DNA of 64,000 nucleotides from Sclerurus mexicanus (taxonomy: Eukaryota; Chordata; Aves; Passeriformes; Furnariidae), in contig VWZF01005911.1 of the NCBI GenBank assembly GCA_013396755.1, positions 51,846-115,845 on the forward strand, read 5' to 3'. Shown piece by piece: positions 12,899-25,050 of the stretch (its first letter is position 1; the number at the start of each line of letters is the position of its first letter). The notes under the pieces are model-generated. The model did no database searches. It saw nothing but the letters and a program-made list of their open reading frames with translations, and was not told the origin of the DNA. Made by a program: the position numbers and the translations under genes.

Positions 12899-15800
12899 AT
12901 GACCCTGTTTCTGGGCACCATCCTGCTGTTGCTGATGCTGCCTGGTGAGTGGCAAGTGAGGGAGGGACAGGAAAACAGGCATCCTTGGTGTAGGGAGCGT
13001 CATGGGCTTGGGGGAAAGGTTTTTCCACAGGAAAGTCTTCAGCCAAAGATCATGATGGGGTTCCATTCTGAAATGTGGACAGTCTGAAAGGACCATCCCT
13101 GTTGAGATGGGCAGAACTGGCAGAGGCAAATGCAATTGGTGGGTTTGCTGCTGGGGTCTTTTTTAAAACCTGGAACCAGCAGCTCAGTGTCTCCTCTGTG
13201 AGCCCTCCTGAGGCACTGGATGCAGTGGCTTTGCCCTCACCAGCCCTCATGGCTGTTGAGGTGTTTTTGAAGCCCATGTAGCTGCAGAGCTGTTCCTTTC
13301 AAGTCTGGTAGCTGCCAGATTCTCCTGCCTCCCCTTCTCCTGTGGTGGTGTGAGGATTGACCCTAGATTTTGGGTTTTTTCCTCCATTTCTTCACATACT
13401 CATCATCCAGATGCTGCTGGGGGAAAGGAGCACTGTGCTGGTGAGTGGTCCCCACAACGCTACCCTCACCCCTGTGCCCACCCAGGGTCGTGGTGCCTAG
13501 TGGTCACCCTGCTTCCATCCTCCCCAGCTCTGGGTCGGGGTGATGACAGCTCCTCATGCTGCAACATAACGGTGGAGCCACAGAAAATGGGTGATGAGAT
13601 CTGTGTCCTCAAGTTGCCCTGGCGCTGCTGGGAGTTGGGGCGCTCTGACAGACCCGCTTGTGCCTGCCTGCGGGAACGCTGGTTCAGGTACTAGCAGGGG
13701 TGGTCAGGGCAGGGCTTGGGGGCTCAGCCCCCTGTGTCCACCAGTCCCACAGCCCCCTTGTCCTGCAGGCTGATGCAGTCGGTGGTACCAGGGCTGCACA
13801 GTCAGCTGGTTGGGCTTGAGACGCTGCACCTGAATGTCAGCAGGGCTGTCACCCGTGATGTTCTCATTGCCTTTTCCCCCACAGAGGTGAGATGTGGCCA
13901 TCCTTTTCTCTTGCTTGGAAGGTCCCATGCCCTCCAAGCACCCCTTGGCCCCTGCCCTGGGGTGTGGTGTGCCCTGCTGTGCTCTTCCTCCACCTTATTC
14001 CAAGGTTGCATCACAGACCCACGGCAACATTAACATCCCTTGGCAGGGAGTCACAAGACATAGTGCTTGGGAGGAAAGAGCCTTCCCTTAGAGCCATCCC
14101 AGCAGACAGGGGTGGTCAGGGCGAGAGCAAGGTAGGAAAGGAAGGGGAAGGGGTGTGATCTTGTGCCTCCTGCAGGCTCTCCCAGCTCTGGATGTCCCAC
14201 GGAACCATACATGGGTGATGACGGGTTAAGGATCTCCCAGGTCCCACTCTCAGCTCTGCCTCCATAACTGTTGGGGATGAGTTTCTCCCCTTCAGCTTTC
14301 AGGGCTCCTGCTGATGTTGCTGAGCAAACCCATCTGGGCAGGGCTGAATTTGTGCCTGGAGCAAGTGGGTCCTGAGCAAAGAAGTGACCTGCTAGCAACA
14401 ACCTTACTGTTCTTCTACGCCACAGGGTCCCAGCATTCTGAACACCACAGAGAAGGGGAAGGCAGGCAAAATCCATCTCCCCAGGGAGATATTCCGGTCC
14501 CTGAGTAGCCAGATAGTGTGTGTGATGGTGACGGTCCTCAACATCCAGCAGCTCAGCATGTTCAAGGTATGAGCAGGTATTGCTGGCATCCTTCGTGCTG
14601 CTGCTGGCACTTCCTACCCACCAGCTTGACTCAGGCAGCGTTTCCCCCATGCAGGAAGTCAACCAGACAGGGCAGGTCCTGGACAACACTGTAGTGGGCA
14701 TCACAGTGGGAAACACCAGCATCTCTGGGCTGCAGGACCCCGTGCAGCTCACCTTCACCCACAGGCAGCTGCCCCATGTAAGTCAGCCCTGCCTGCCCTC
14801 CATCTCTTCTTTAGGCCCTCTCACTGTGGCATCGGTTGATGCTGCTCTCCCCCTTTGCAGGGCATCACTCCACAATGTGTCTTCTGGGATCCCAGCAAAG
14901 GTACAGTCCTTGCTAGGGCTGGGTGTGGGGCTGGGCACAGGTGCTGTGCCCCATGCTCATGGTCGTCACCCTGTGCCTGTTGCAGGGCAGGCAGGAGGCT
15001 GGCGCAGCAGTGGATGTGTCACACAGCCTGAGGACAAGAAGACAGTCTGCACCTGTGACCATCTCACCTTCTTCACCCTCCTCCTGGTGATGATCCCATT
15101 TCCCACAGCTCCCACTCATGTCCTGTCTGTGCTGCCTGCCTACTTTGGTGGCCCCTCAGGTGTCATGAGTAGCCACACAGGGGTAGTTATAGCTGTTTCC
15201 AGGCAAGCCCAGGTCCCAAACCCAAGCCCAGTCCTAGCTCAGGAGGGCAGCAGCAGGTCAGCAGAGCAGGGCAGCTTAGAAAAGGCCCCAGCCTAATGCA
15301 GGCTCTGGAGCAGCAAGGCTTGAGGTCACATATCCTGGTAAAGGCTCCCAGGAGGATGGTCATGGTGTTCCACTTCACCCACTCCTCACCCCACCTCGGG
15401 GACCATCTCCTGTGAGCCACTGCTGCCTTGCTCCCCGCAAAGACCTTCTGGGGGCCAGATTGAGGGCTTATATGGGGTTTCTGCAGCAGTCCACTGGGGT
15501 TATCAGCCCCGTGGATCTAGTAGATGCAGTCGGGTTTTCTAGGTTGGTCTTCGGCCTGTCTAACCCAGCATGTGCATGTTTGGCAGAACCCAGCTTTGGA
15601 TGGGTCCACAGCACAAGCCTTGATGGCTGTTGCCACCGCTGGCTGTGGGGTAGCCATGGCTTTTTCCATCTTCACGATCGCCTTCTGCGTCTTCATAAGG
15701 TAGGATGTGGCAGCAGCTCCTTGGGGACATGTCAGGCCGGGAGAGATGTGGGAAATTCCAGTGCCCCTGCATGGACCTGCTCACCTGTGACTTCTGCCTT

Positions 15801-17680
15801 TCCTTGTTCCTTTGGGGACACACAGGTGCAGGTTCAGGTTTGAGGAGACTGTCCACATCAACCTGGGGCTGCACGCGAACCTCATGGGCAGCCTGTTCCT
15901 CCTCAACCTGGCCTTCCTGCTCAACAGTGGGCTCTCTGGTAGGGCCCAGCCAGGGACCTGTAAGGTCCTGGGTGGGCTCACCCACTACTGTCTGCTCTGC
16001 TGCTTCACCTGGACAGCGCTGGAGGGCTGTCAGCTCTACCTCCTCTTTGTCAAGGTCCTCGGCATCTACATCCACCACTACCTGGTGAAGCTGTGCCTGC
16101 TTGGCTGGGGTGAGCACCACCAGCCTGGGTGAGAGCCAGGGTGAGAGGGGGGCAGATCAGATACTAAGGAAAATTTCTTCACTGAAAGGGTAGTCACTTA
16201 CTGAAACAGGCTGCCCTGGGCAATGGTGGAGTCACTGTGCCTGGAAGTGTTCAAAAGATGCGTGGATGTGGCACCTGGGGACATGGTTTAGTGGTGAATG
16301 TGGCAGTGCTGCATTAATGGTTGGACTCAGTGACCCTAGAGATCTTTTTCAACCTAAACAATTCTGTCATTCTATGTGTCTCCCTTCTTCCAGGCTTCCC
16401 TGTTCTCGTGGTGGGAGTGGCTGGAGTCATTGGCAGCTACGGAGAGTACAGCATCCAAACCAAGGACCACCAGGTCATAGCCCGCCTGTGCGTGCACTAC
16501 TGCCCACAGGGCTTAGGTGGCCCTTAGGCATGGGGAGTGGTAGCCCAGTCCTGCTGGGAGCACAGCAGTCAGGGATTGCACCCATCTGCCTTGGCTTTAT
16601 GCTGTGCTTCCGCTTTAGTTGTGATTATGACACATCAGCCACACCCACCCCCACTGCTCATGCTGAGCTTCCTTGGTCATGCCTGCAGCCCTCCAGGTCA
16701 TGGAGAGACATCTAAGGTCCACCTGGAGCTTCCCCAGGTTCCCTCCCAGCTGAACAACACAAGGGCAGTGGATACTCACCACTGTTCACTTTCTTTACCC
16801 TGGCCTTGGAAAATCCCCCCAGCACAAGGGTGTCCCTGCATCCCCAAAACATCCCCTCGTGGAGGCTCCTATAGATGGTACTGGGGCTTGCAGGGCTGCT
16901 GGAGGCACTGCAGTTGTCTCTTTTCAGGTGCTGGATCACTTCCAAACATCTCCTGGTCCACTACATCACCAACTGTGGCTACTTCAGCCTCATCTTCCTC
17001 TTCAACATGGCTGTCTTTGGTGTGGTGACCCAGAAGAGCTGCAGCTTGCAGGGCACAGGAGCAGTTCAGGGAGGCCCAAAGCCCTGGAAGGTGGCTCTGG
17101 TGGCAGCAGGGCTCTTCTGCCTGCTGGGAGCCACCTGGGCCCTGGCATTCCTCACCTATGGCATCTCTTCTGCACCCGTGCTCTACCTCTTCACCATCCT
17201 CAACTCCCTCCAAGGTCAGTGCTGCCTCTGAGCTGGGTTCCCTGGGCTCACATGGGGAAGATGGAGGAGGCAGGAGCCTGGCAGTGGATTGACTAGGGGT
17301 CCTGAGGCACCAGGCATCTTCCCAGCACTGACTGGCAGAGCATGTCAAGCAGCAGGTCCCAGCCACAAGCATGGAGATGGTCATGGGTCCCAAATCCATC
17401 CACTCCATGGGGTGTGGTTTTCCTCCAAGAAGGTCAATCCTAAGCACAGCAAAAGACTCACCTGAAGTATGGGGTGGGGGGGTAGGAGTGAGCTGTGGGA
17501 ATCCTTTGGAAGCAGCAAGGTGCTTCCCTCCATCTCCTGCTCTCATTGAGTACTTTCCCTGCAGGAATCTTCATATTCATCTGGCTGGTTGTCCTCTACT
17601 ACCCAAAGACAAAAGAGACCAATGGCTCCCTGTCCCACATCATCAGGCATGAGAAAACCACCACAGCCTCCCAGGACTAG
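12899..17680 (+). CDS. ADGRG3: Adhesion G-protein-coupled receptor G3 (GPR97)
   Basis: A 540-residue receptor (human 549), in mammals mainly in granulocytes and linked to Go signalling. Exons: 12899-12944, 13528-13687, 13769-13886, 14426-14566, 14655-14777, 14861-14900, 14986-15086, 15587-15699, 15826-16109, 16394-16487, 16928-17214, 17565-17680. The ATG at 12899 gives a clean signal peptide (MTLFLGTILLLLMLP); an in-frame ATG at 12863 would add 12 residues. A short cysteine-rich N-region precedes a reduced GAIN domain. The GPS reads CTCDHL|TFFTLLL, cleavage expected at L236/T237. The Asp in CDHLTFF and the following NPALDGSTAQ...AGCGVAM stretch match human ADGRG3 (CDHLTFFALLL, AGCGVSM) and not ADGRG1 or ADGRG5. 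Seven membrane segments follow, with CWITSK in extracellular loop 2. A CR1 fragment sits in the intron after exon 9. Distinction from ADGRG5 is by remembered sequence, not alignment. Confidence 0.9.
16148..16377 (+). mobile_element. CR1 LINE 3' fragment in an ADGRG3 intron
   Basis: Matches the 3' end of avian CR1 retrotransposons in sense orientation: AAATTTCTTCACTGAAAGGG, GGCTGCCCTGGGCAATGG, GACATGGTTTAGTGGTG, then the terminal ATTCTGTCATTCTATG octamer-type repeat. It is 5'-truncated and non-coding. It lies wholly between exons 9 and 10 of ADGRG3. Confidence 0.88.
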
Positions 17681-18334
17681 CTCCTGTCTGGACCTCTCTT
17701 CCTGCCTGTGTGTGCATCCACTGAGAGCAATCTTCGATCCTGGTAGATGCAGCTTCCCCACAGAGGGAGGGATCAGTTTGCCAAACCTCAGTTTACCCTT
17801 CAGTGGGCATGATCCATCTCAGCAGGGCTCTTTGCTTCAGCCCTTTCGTTCCTGGTGGCCTGCCTTGGGCAAGGAGCTCCAGAGATGGCTCTTATGACGA
17901 AGTTCGTCCAGGCTGAAGTTCCATGGTCTTGAGGTGCCCCTGATCTCATTCCCCGAAGGGCTATTGAAGGAATGAGGAGGGAGCCCACAAACTGCCCACC
18001 TTCAGCCATGGTAGAGCCATTCCCCTCATCACTAGAGATGGCCTTTGGTGTTGAACCAGCCCAGCACTGCCTTTCCTGCTGTTAGAGGGAGAGGATTGAC
18101 TTGCTCCAGACATGGGAGGTTCAGGTCTGGGAGCCAGCAAAGAAAAAGAGAAATTCCATGAAATTCTTTGCAATACATCTCCCCGCTGTCCTGCAGGGAT
18201 TTGCTGGATGTCCTTGCTGCAAAACACCCTCGGGGGCCAGCAATGGTTTCCTGTATGGATACTGTGCTTCAGCTGAAAGTGCACACACAGCCACCTCACA
18301 GGGCAACTGCTTGTCTTCTGATCCATGTTTTAGT

Positions 18335-18340
18335 ATTAAA
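18335..18340 (+). terminator. Candidate polyadenylation signal (ATTAAA) of ADGRG3
   Basis: Variant signal about 650 bases after the ADGRG3 stop codon. No AATAAA was seen between them. Inferred only from position. Confidence 0.4.
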
Positions 18341-18510
18341 TTCCTGCCAGCTGTATGAGCACTGTGGATTTTGTCTGTGATACCTACAATATCATTTGTT
18401 ATTTGCTTTATATTAGGGATATATCAATGGGCAGAAATCTGACTGGCAATTTGTCATGAATGAATAGACAAATGTCATGAATGAAGGGAGAAATCAGTAT
18501 GGATAGATGC

Positions 18511-18537
18511 ACACACACAGACACACACACACACACC
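18511..18537. repeat. (CA)n microsatellite
   Basis: Short dinucleotide repeat interrupted once by a G, in the convergent intergenic gap. Confidence 0.9.
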
Positions 18538-18874
18538 GAGCCTTTTCTCTGCTAACGCTCCATGTTGCTCAGAACTACACAAAGAGCAGCTTTGGTGGGC
18601 AAGTATCTAGTGTGGGGATACCTCCATCAGCCCATGCACCAGGGTGACTCTCTGGGGAAGAGGAAAGCAGGAGGAAGGACCCTACCAGCCCTGGGTACAT
18701 GCTTTGAGTTTAGAGACCGTGGTCCTGGAGGGGATGTGAAGGTCCTGGGATGCTACAGGGAACAGAAACAATCTGATGTGCCTCAACCTTCAAGCACTGT
18801 TTGCATCTAACCATCACTTCCTTCCCCCAAAACCCCATACAGACACAGGCAAGAGCATCTCTGCTATTGTCATG

Positions 18875-18880
18875 TTTATT
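18875..18880 (-). terminator. Polyadenylation signal (AATAAA) of the ZP-domain gene
   Basis: AATAAA on the minus strand, starting about 17 bases after the TAG of the ZP gene. This implies an unusually short 3'UTR of some 30-45 bases. Confidence 0.7.
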
Positions 18881-18896
18881 CAGAAACTGCTGTTTC

Positions 18897-21800
18897 CTAA
18901 ACCAGTTGCCGCCCCACACTGACGGCTGCAGCAGCCACGGTGAGCACACCAAGCACACACAGCAGGACGAGGGCCCCGGAGAGCCACAGGCTGGGTCTGG
19001 GTCCTGCCAAAGAGGAGACAGACTGGTTATGTATCTGAGTCCCCTGAGTCATCTCTGAGCCCTAGCATAGCATCTCTTGGCTGGGGACAGATTCAGGGGA
19101 AGTCAGGAGCCACTGGAACTGGGGATACTTCAGAATCCTGAGGGCACTGACGGGGCTCAGTCACCCCAAATGGCCTTCACTCATCCCTGCTGCCCAGCAG
19201 CTCCATCTAGCTCAGCATTCATGCCTGGTCTGAGCTATGCTGTAGGTGGGCTTGTCCCCAGCCCTGGTCCTGCACCACTGCTTGGATCTTCTGGACTGAC
19301 TTTGGTGCTCAGGAGGAGCCTGCCTTGGTGGGCTGATGATGCACAGGTCCAGTGTGAAAACCCAGCCTTCCCTGTCTGGGGTGCTGCACTAACAGCCTTC
19401 TGGCTTTGGATCCCTTCCAGCCCAGGTCCCCTGCTCAGCCCAGCCTGTGCCTGGCACAAAGCTACTCACACGGAGCTCTGTGCTGGTTTGGCTTTGGAAC
19501 TTGCCATGCATGGCCATGACACCTGAAAGACTCCATGCTTTTATGCAGGCCAGTGATTTTAGCAGCCCTTTTTAACAACCTGGCATTGCTTAAACAGTTG
19601 CAAGGGTCTGGGAGCTGCTCCTGTTCTCCCCTGAAGGACATACATACCTCCCAGGTCCTGTTGGTCAGTGCTGGAATGATGAGTCTCTGCTCCCAAAGAA
19701 GAAGCAGCCAGCAGGTGGATGGGCCCATAGGAGACAATCTTATTGTAGTCATCCACCAGTGACCGCTTGTTCCTCCACTGTCTTGGGCATTGCTGTCAAC
19801 AAAGCCAAGGGAAGGGTGATGGAACCAGAGGTTAGGGGAAAAGCCTGCTCAAAGGGCAAGGACCAGCCTAGAGGTCTTCTCCTGGCAGAGACACTGTGGG
19901 GGCTGCAGCTGGGAGCAGTCAGAATGCCAGAGCATGAGAGGAACCAGGTCCTAAAGGACCTTTGCCTGTTCCTCCTCAAATCCTGGCATCAACTCCTGAA
20001 ATCCCCAGTGGCCAGAGGGAAGAGGGAAAGGAGCTCTCTGGTGGGTTCAAGCCCTCATACCTTTGGTTCAGGGCACTGGGGTGTTTATTGTGTGAGGCAC
20101 CTAGAACCAGAGTAGAGCCACTTCTCCAAGCAGCAGGCCTAGGGAAGGGAGGGCCCATGCCCAGCCAGGGCATGGTGCAAACCAGTGAGAGAGCTCACCT
20201 TGGCACAGGCCTCTGAACCATTGGGGAGACAGAGACGGACACGGCAGTGCAGGAACACCTCGGGGTAACCAATGAACCGAAACATCTGGAAGCTGAACTT
20301 GGCCATAGTGCTCTCTCCAATGGCATTCAGATACGTCACTGTGTCATCATGGGGACACCTGGGACATGATGGGTGGGTCAGTGAGTGGCATATGATGGGG
20401 AGCATTCCATCCTGGAAAACCAGATCCCACAAAAACCAGATGCAGACTCAAGGCTTTGCTGAACAGGTCTATTTCTATCTCAGTGCTGGTGGGGATGCCT
20501 TTCCTTGGCACCCTGTGTTGTGCACAGCTCAGGGAGGAGCTGCCATCAGCACAGGGGTGGCTTGTGTCTTGCTCTGTGGGGCCACAGCTGCTCTGCAGGG
20601 GTGGAATGAGCCTGGCTGTGGCTCCCACTTCCCAGATAGAAACATTACTGGCTTTAACTTGGCTGCAGCCACCACTAAGGCAAGATTTTCAGAGACCTCT
20701 GCACAACACAGCATCTCCCCTTCATTCCCTTTGCCTCTCTAGCTGGCCAGGAGCAATCTAGAGGGAGGGCAACATAGCAGGGTCAGGAGGGGAGGCTCAG
20801 TTCAGAGTATTTAGGCAGTTCATCTATGGGCTGTTCTGCCTGTTTGATGATGGTGTTCACCACAGGTTCCACATATGAGCAATGATGGTGTCATTGCTCA
20901 TTGCTCCTGTCCTTAGGACCCAGGAAAGAGACACGACTCTGTTTGTGATGCAAGGATACCAGGTGTGCTGGGGGCACTCCACTCACCCCTGCTCAATAAG
21001 CTTGTGCTGCATGTTCTGGAAGGGATCTGTGCTTGGGGTGGCCCAGCAGTCCAAAATGCTCAGCAGGAAGTACTTGAGCTGGTCCTGTCCTTCTATCTTC
21101 AGCAGGACGTAGAGAGTGTCTGTGAGGGGGACGGCCACAGTCGGCAGGTGATAAGGCTGGAGGAAGGAGGGGGACTTGTACAGTCTCATGCTGACATTGA
21201 AGTGTCCTTCTCGGATCACGGACTGCACCAGCCTGAGATCAGTGAAGAAGAGAGGAGAGAGAGGATGAGAGCTCACGAACAGAATGAGAAGGCAGGAAGG
21301 ATGTAGCATAAGTCAGGCCACTGATGCAGATGCCTTGACTCTGGATACGTCTCTGATCCTCATGAGAGCCAGACCATGAGCTGCCTTCTGTGCCATGTGT
21401 AGACAGAAGCAAAGAGCTCCAGTGGCTCCCACTGACCTGCTAGCCAGTGAGGGCTACAAGAAAGGTAACCCTAACCTGCACCTCCACAGTGATGGCCTTT
21501 TCCAGTTCTCACCCTTTATTTTTTGGATAGTTGGTTTCAAGCAGTGGGGACAGGAGAAAGGCAGATTTTGTATGCCCCTCTTTGGCTCTGTCCCAGGCCC
21601 AAACCTTGTGTTGAAAAAACACATTGGGAAGAAAAAGGAAGGCCAGGATGCCATACCGGTGTGTCTGGCCTTGCTCTCAGAGCTCTCTAGGGGCTCCCCA
21701 GGGCCTTTGCAGGTCACCTCATTGAAGGCATCTACTCTTCTGCAAGCTCAAATATACCATGTCAGCAGCAAGGTGAAATGGGACCACTCACTTATCAACA

Positions 21801-24800
21801 GCAGTGAGAGCGAAGGGCAGTCTCACCACCTGCTCATAGGCATAGATGCAGGAGAAATGCACTTCCAGCTGAAAACTCCGTGAGATCATGGCCCCATGGG
21901 CTTCCTGCTCTGACTTGATGACATTGGAGTATGAGACATGGGAGTTGTTTTTCTGGAATGACACAGAAATCAAGTCTTCAGACTCTGACTAAATCCATAC
22001 ATGGAGCTCCAAGCTCCAGCCCAGAAGGTGCAATTCATCTATAGCTGCTTCAGGACTGGGTATCTGCTGGAGTTTCAGCTCAAGCCTTGTGACCAGGGGC
22101 TACTGGCAGCCATCACTGGAGCATAGTGAGCACAGGTGAGGGCTCTTCTGTGCAAGGCAGAGCTGGGGCACCAGTTCCTCTGCACCCTTCCTGATCCATG
22201 AAGCAAGTGAGGGACCAAGGGACTAGGGCTGCAGTACTCAGAAGTTGTGGCCAGAAAGCCAAGGGCTGTTATCAGTTAGTGAAGCACACACCGAGACTTC
22301 CATGCTCTGCTAAATCAGACTAAATGTGCTGCCAGCAGTGGTTTGGTGGGGGCAGAAGAGCTTTCTGATATCCCTAGGGAAGTCTTTCAAGGGGAAAAAG
22401 AACTTTACAACACCCAGATATAAAAGGAAAAGCTTTCTTCTGCTGTCCCCACTCAGCACATCTGCTCCTCTCATGGCTTCAGAGTTACACAGATTCTCAC
22501 CTGGATTATTGATCCACAGGCAGTGTGGTTTTCACCAGTGAGGGTGGCTGAAAAAAACAGCTCACCCTCTTCTTCCTTTTCTGAGACCTTGCATGCCTGA
22601 TTCTTCAAGTGGACAAGCTCCCGTGGGATTTTCAAGAGTTCAAATGCCTCCTTCCTCACCATCATCTTCATGTGCTCTTCCTCACAGGACAACTTCAGTA
22701 CCACATCTGGGGGAAAAAGCCATCTGCAATAACAATAAGGAAGAGGCCTGAAGGAGCCCTAGGTCAGCTGTGGGATGGCACAGTCCCACTGAGCTCAGCA
22801 TCCCTCATCCCAGCCTTGGTGGAGGCTGCTGGTAGGGCTTTTCAAAGACACTGGGCAAAAGACAGGCCTTCGGGAACATGCAGAAATTAAGGTGGGTCTG
22901 GTTTTTTCTAATAGCTGCACAAGTCCATGGCTGCCACTACTCAGACACAGTCCTTAAGCTCAAGACATCAAGGCAGATGTTATGGGTCTGGCTCCTTTCC
23001 AAGGCTGTCCAGAGAATCCCCCTGGTCTGCCAAGGGCACCAGACATGGACAGCAACCCTCTCCTTCAGAGGAAGAAGACACAGTTTTTGGCCAGTGCCTG
23101 GAAGGGGATTCACTGTAGCTACACCAAAATGTGTGTGGTTGTTCTGAGACTGCGAGGCAGCTGTGTCCTGCAGCATGCCCTGCTGCTCTGGCACAGCTAC
23201 ACCATGACAAGGCCAAGGAATTAAGGAATTAAGACTTTTGGGGAAGAAGAAAATGCCCTGTGATTGGGTCTTGTACCAACATGTAGTCAAGGTCATGGTT
23301 GCAGTGGTGGGAAATACACCTGAACCATGAGCTGGGATGTATTTCTGGAGTGGAGAGCACTGGAAACACCAGTGCATTGTGTCCATCACCCTTCCTTCTG
23401 GTGCCTCTGGACAGACTGGGGAGGGCTCACCAGCATTCCCAGCCATACCTTGGCAGAATTCCCCTGTGAAGCCTGGTTTGCAGCTGCAAATTGGTGTGTC
23501 CCCCATCACCTGGCAGTGCCCCTGGTGCTGGCATGGGTTTGACAGGCAGGCATCTGTGCTCCTCTTGAGACGGAGGCCAACGCGTGGCCTCAGGCCATGT
23601 GTGCTCGCCAGCTCACCTGCAGCAAAGGAAAGGCAAGTAAGATGACATGCAAGAAGAATATCTCCCTGATGAGAGATGTGAGGATGAACTCATCCCACTG
23701 TAGGAAGACCTGCACAGCTCTCAAGGACAGATCCTTGCCTAGAACTAAAGCAGACACATCTGAGGAAGAACCTGTTGCCTTGGCTTGCCTGGGAGGACAT
23801 GAGTGGGAGCCTGGGAGACCTCCTCAGCTTGGCTGTAGTCTGCACCAGAGCTATGGGGCCTGTCACCAGCTAGCAAGGGGTCTGGTGACACACTGCTGCA
23901 CCTGAAGTTTCTGCTTATCTTCCTGGCTCTTGCACCCCACTTCCTGCCCCACAAAGCCCTACTCTGTTGTTCCTCCTTAACAGCCTTCAGCAGTGTCCTG
24001 AATGAGGAACACAAACACAGATCAGGTGAGGGTTTGGCCTCTCTTTTTCACACTACCCATCCATGACCCAGCAGGGAGTACAGGGAAACTCACCCTTATT
24101 GCCCTCACAGCCAGCCAGGCAGAGCACAGTGAGCAGCAAATATCTCACAGTCCTTTCCTGGGAAAACAAGCAGACTCTGGGTGACTCGGGTTTGTACCAT
24201 GCTCGTTGGAGATGTTTGCAGTCATTCAGAAAGAGTGAACCCTCAAGCATAGGTACAATAATATCTGTACTGTATTTCTTAGTTTCAATGGCACAAAGTA
24301 ATTTCCTAGCCCAAAGGCCCAGATCAGCCTTCTCCCCTCAGGCTAACACAGACAGCTATTCTAGAAAGAATAGGTGGGGAAAACCAGCCCATGGACCTGC
24401 AGGGATGTGCTGACAGTGATAAAGCCATTTTTCCATAAGAACAGGCACTTCCAGTAAAACTGCACTGCTGAGGCATCAGTCCCACAAAGAGGAAAGGAGT
24501 TTCCCTCTTCCCACTACAGCTCTTTTGAAGAGTTAGGATTTGCAAAAGGATCTTCACTTTTCCAGTACCTCGTATCCATAACAAGGAGACAACAGGATAA
24601 AAAAAAAACCCAAAACCCAAAGTCTTGAACACAACTAAAATTAGTGCTGAAAGGACACACATTAAGGTGATCTTCCCTATGGGTACAGATAATGGATTTC
24701 TTCAGGGGAACTAATGGCACAGTGCTGGATTTAGCCCTGGACACCGGATACTCCTTATCATAGATGTGGATGTGAGCCAGTCAGGGCTGGTGCCTGGGCA

Positions 24801-24983
24801 ATGCTCTGTCAGTGCTCTGAGAGCAGGGCAAAGCCAATGCCAGAAGTGCCACTCTGGTCTGGCAGCACACACCCCTCCCTCCCTCCATCCCTCCAGTGAC
24901 CCTGAGTAGCTGCGACTGCCAGGATTTATTCCCTGCTCCAGTCCTGAGAGATCCCACCACCTCGATCTCATCCCACTTACCAT
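18897..24983 (-). CDS. ZPD: EGF- and zona-pellucida-domain membrane glycoprotein, probable egg-envelope ZPD
   Basis: A 419-residue type I membrane glycoprotein. Exons (minus, 5' to 3'): 24983-24981, 24157-24094, 23616-23449, 22706-22501, 21952-21792, 21232-20987, 20358-20199, 19792-19648, 19003-18897. Exon 1 contributes only the ATG, and exon 2 encodes the signal peptide (MERTVRYLLLTVLCLAGC). A basic RLKR site (38-41) precedes one EGF-like domain with six cysteines (46, 51, 57, 66, 68, 77; GFTGEFC). The ZP module begins near residue 79 (ZP-N C86) and its ZP-C half ends CPHDD...CRVRLCL...CPRQW. A furin-type RNKR site (343-346), then a C-terminal membrane helix (about 390-412) with a four-to-seven-residue tail, follow. 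This is the classic layout of secreted, polymerising ZP proteins. The name ZPD is inferred from the EGF+ZP architecture, size and probable chromosome 11 location of the chicken gene. A uromodulin/GP2-like protein is the alternative. Confidence 0.85.
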
Positions 24984-25050
24984 CGCCAGACCAAGCTCTG
25001 CTCCTCCACCCACTGCCGCCCGAGGCCACTCTGTGCTCTCTGCTTCGCGC

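Larger units (their letters stand above)
17681..18874. other. ADGRG3 3'UTR and convergent intergenic gap
   Basis: From the ADGRG3 stop codon to the polyadenylation signal of the opposite-strand ZP gene. It contains an ATTAAA at 18335-18340, the best candidate plus-strand polyadenylation signal, and a CA repeat at 18511-18537. No further coding content was recognised. Confidence 0.5.

Noticed and set aside
16869..17546. 225-codon antisense frame in ADGRG3
   Set aside because: It overlaps coding exon 11 in reverse and flanking introns. The signal belongs to the plus strand.
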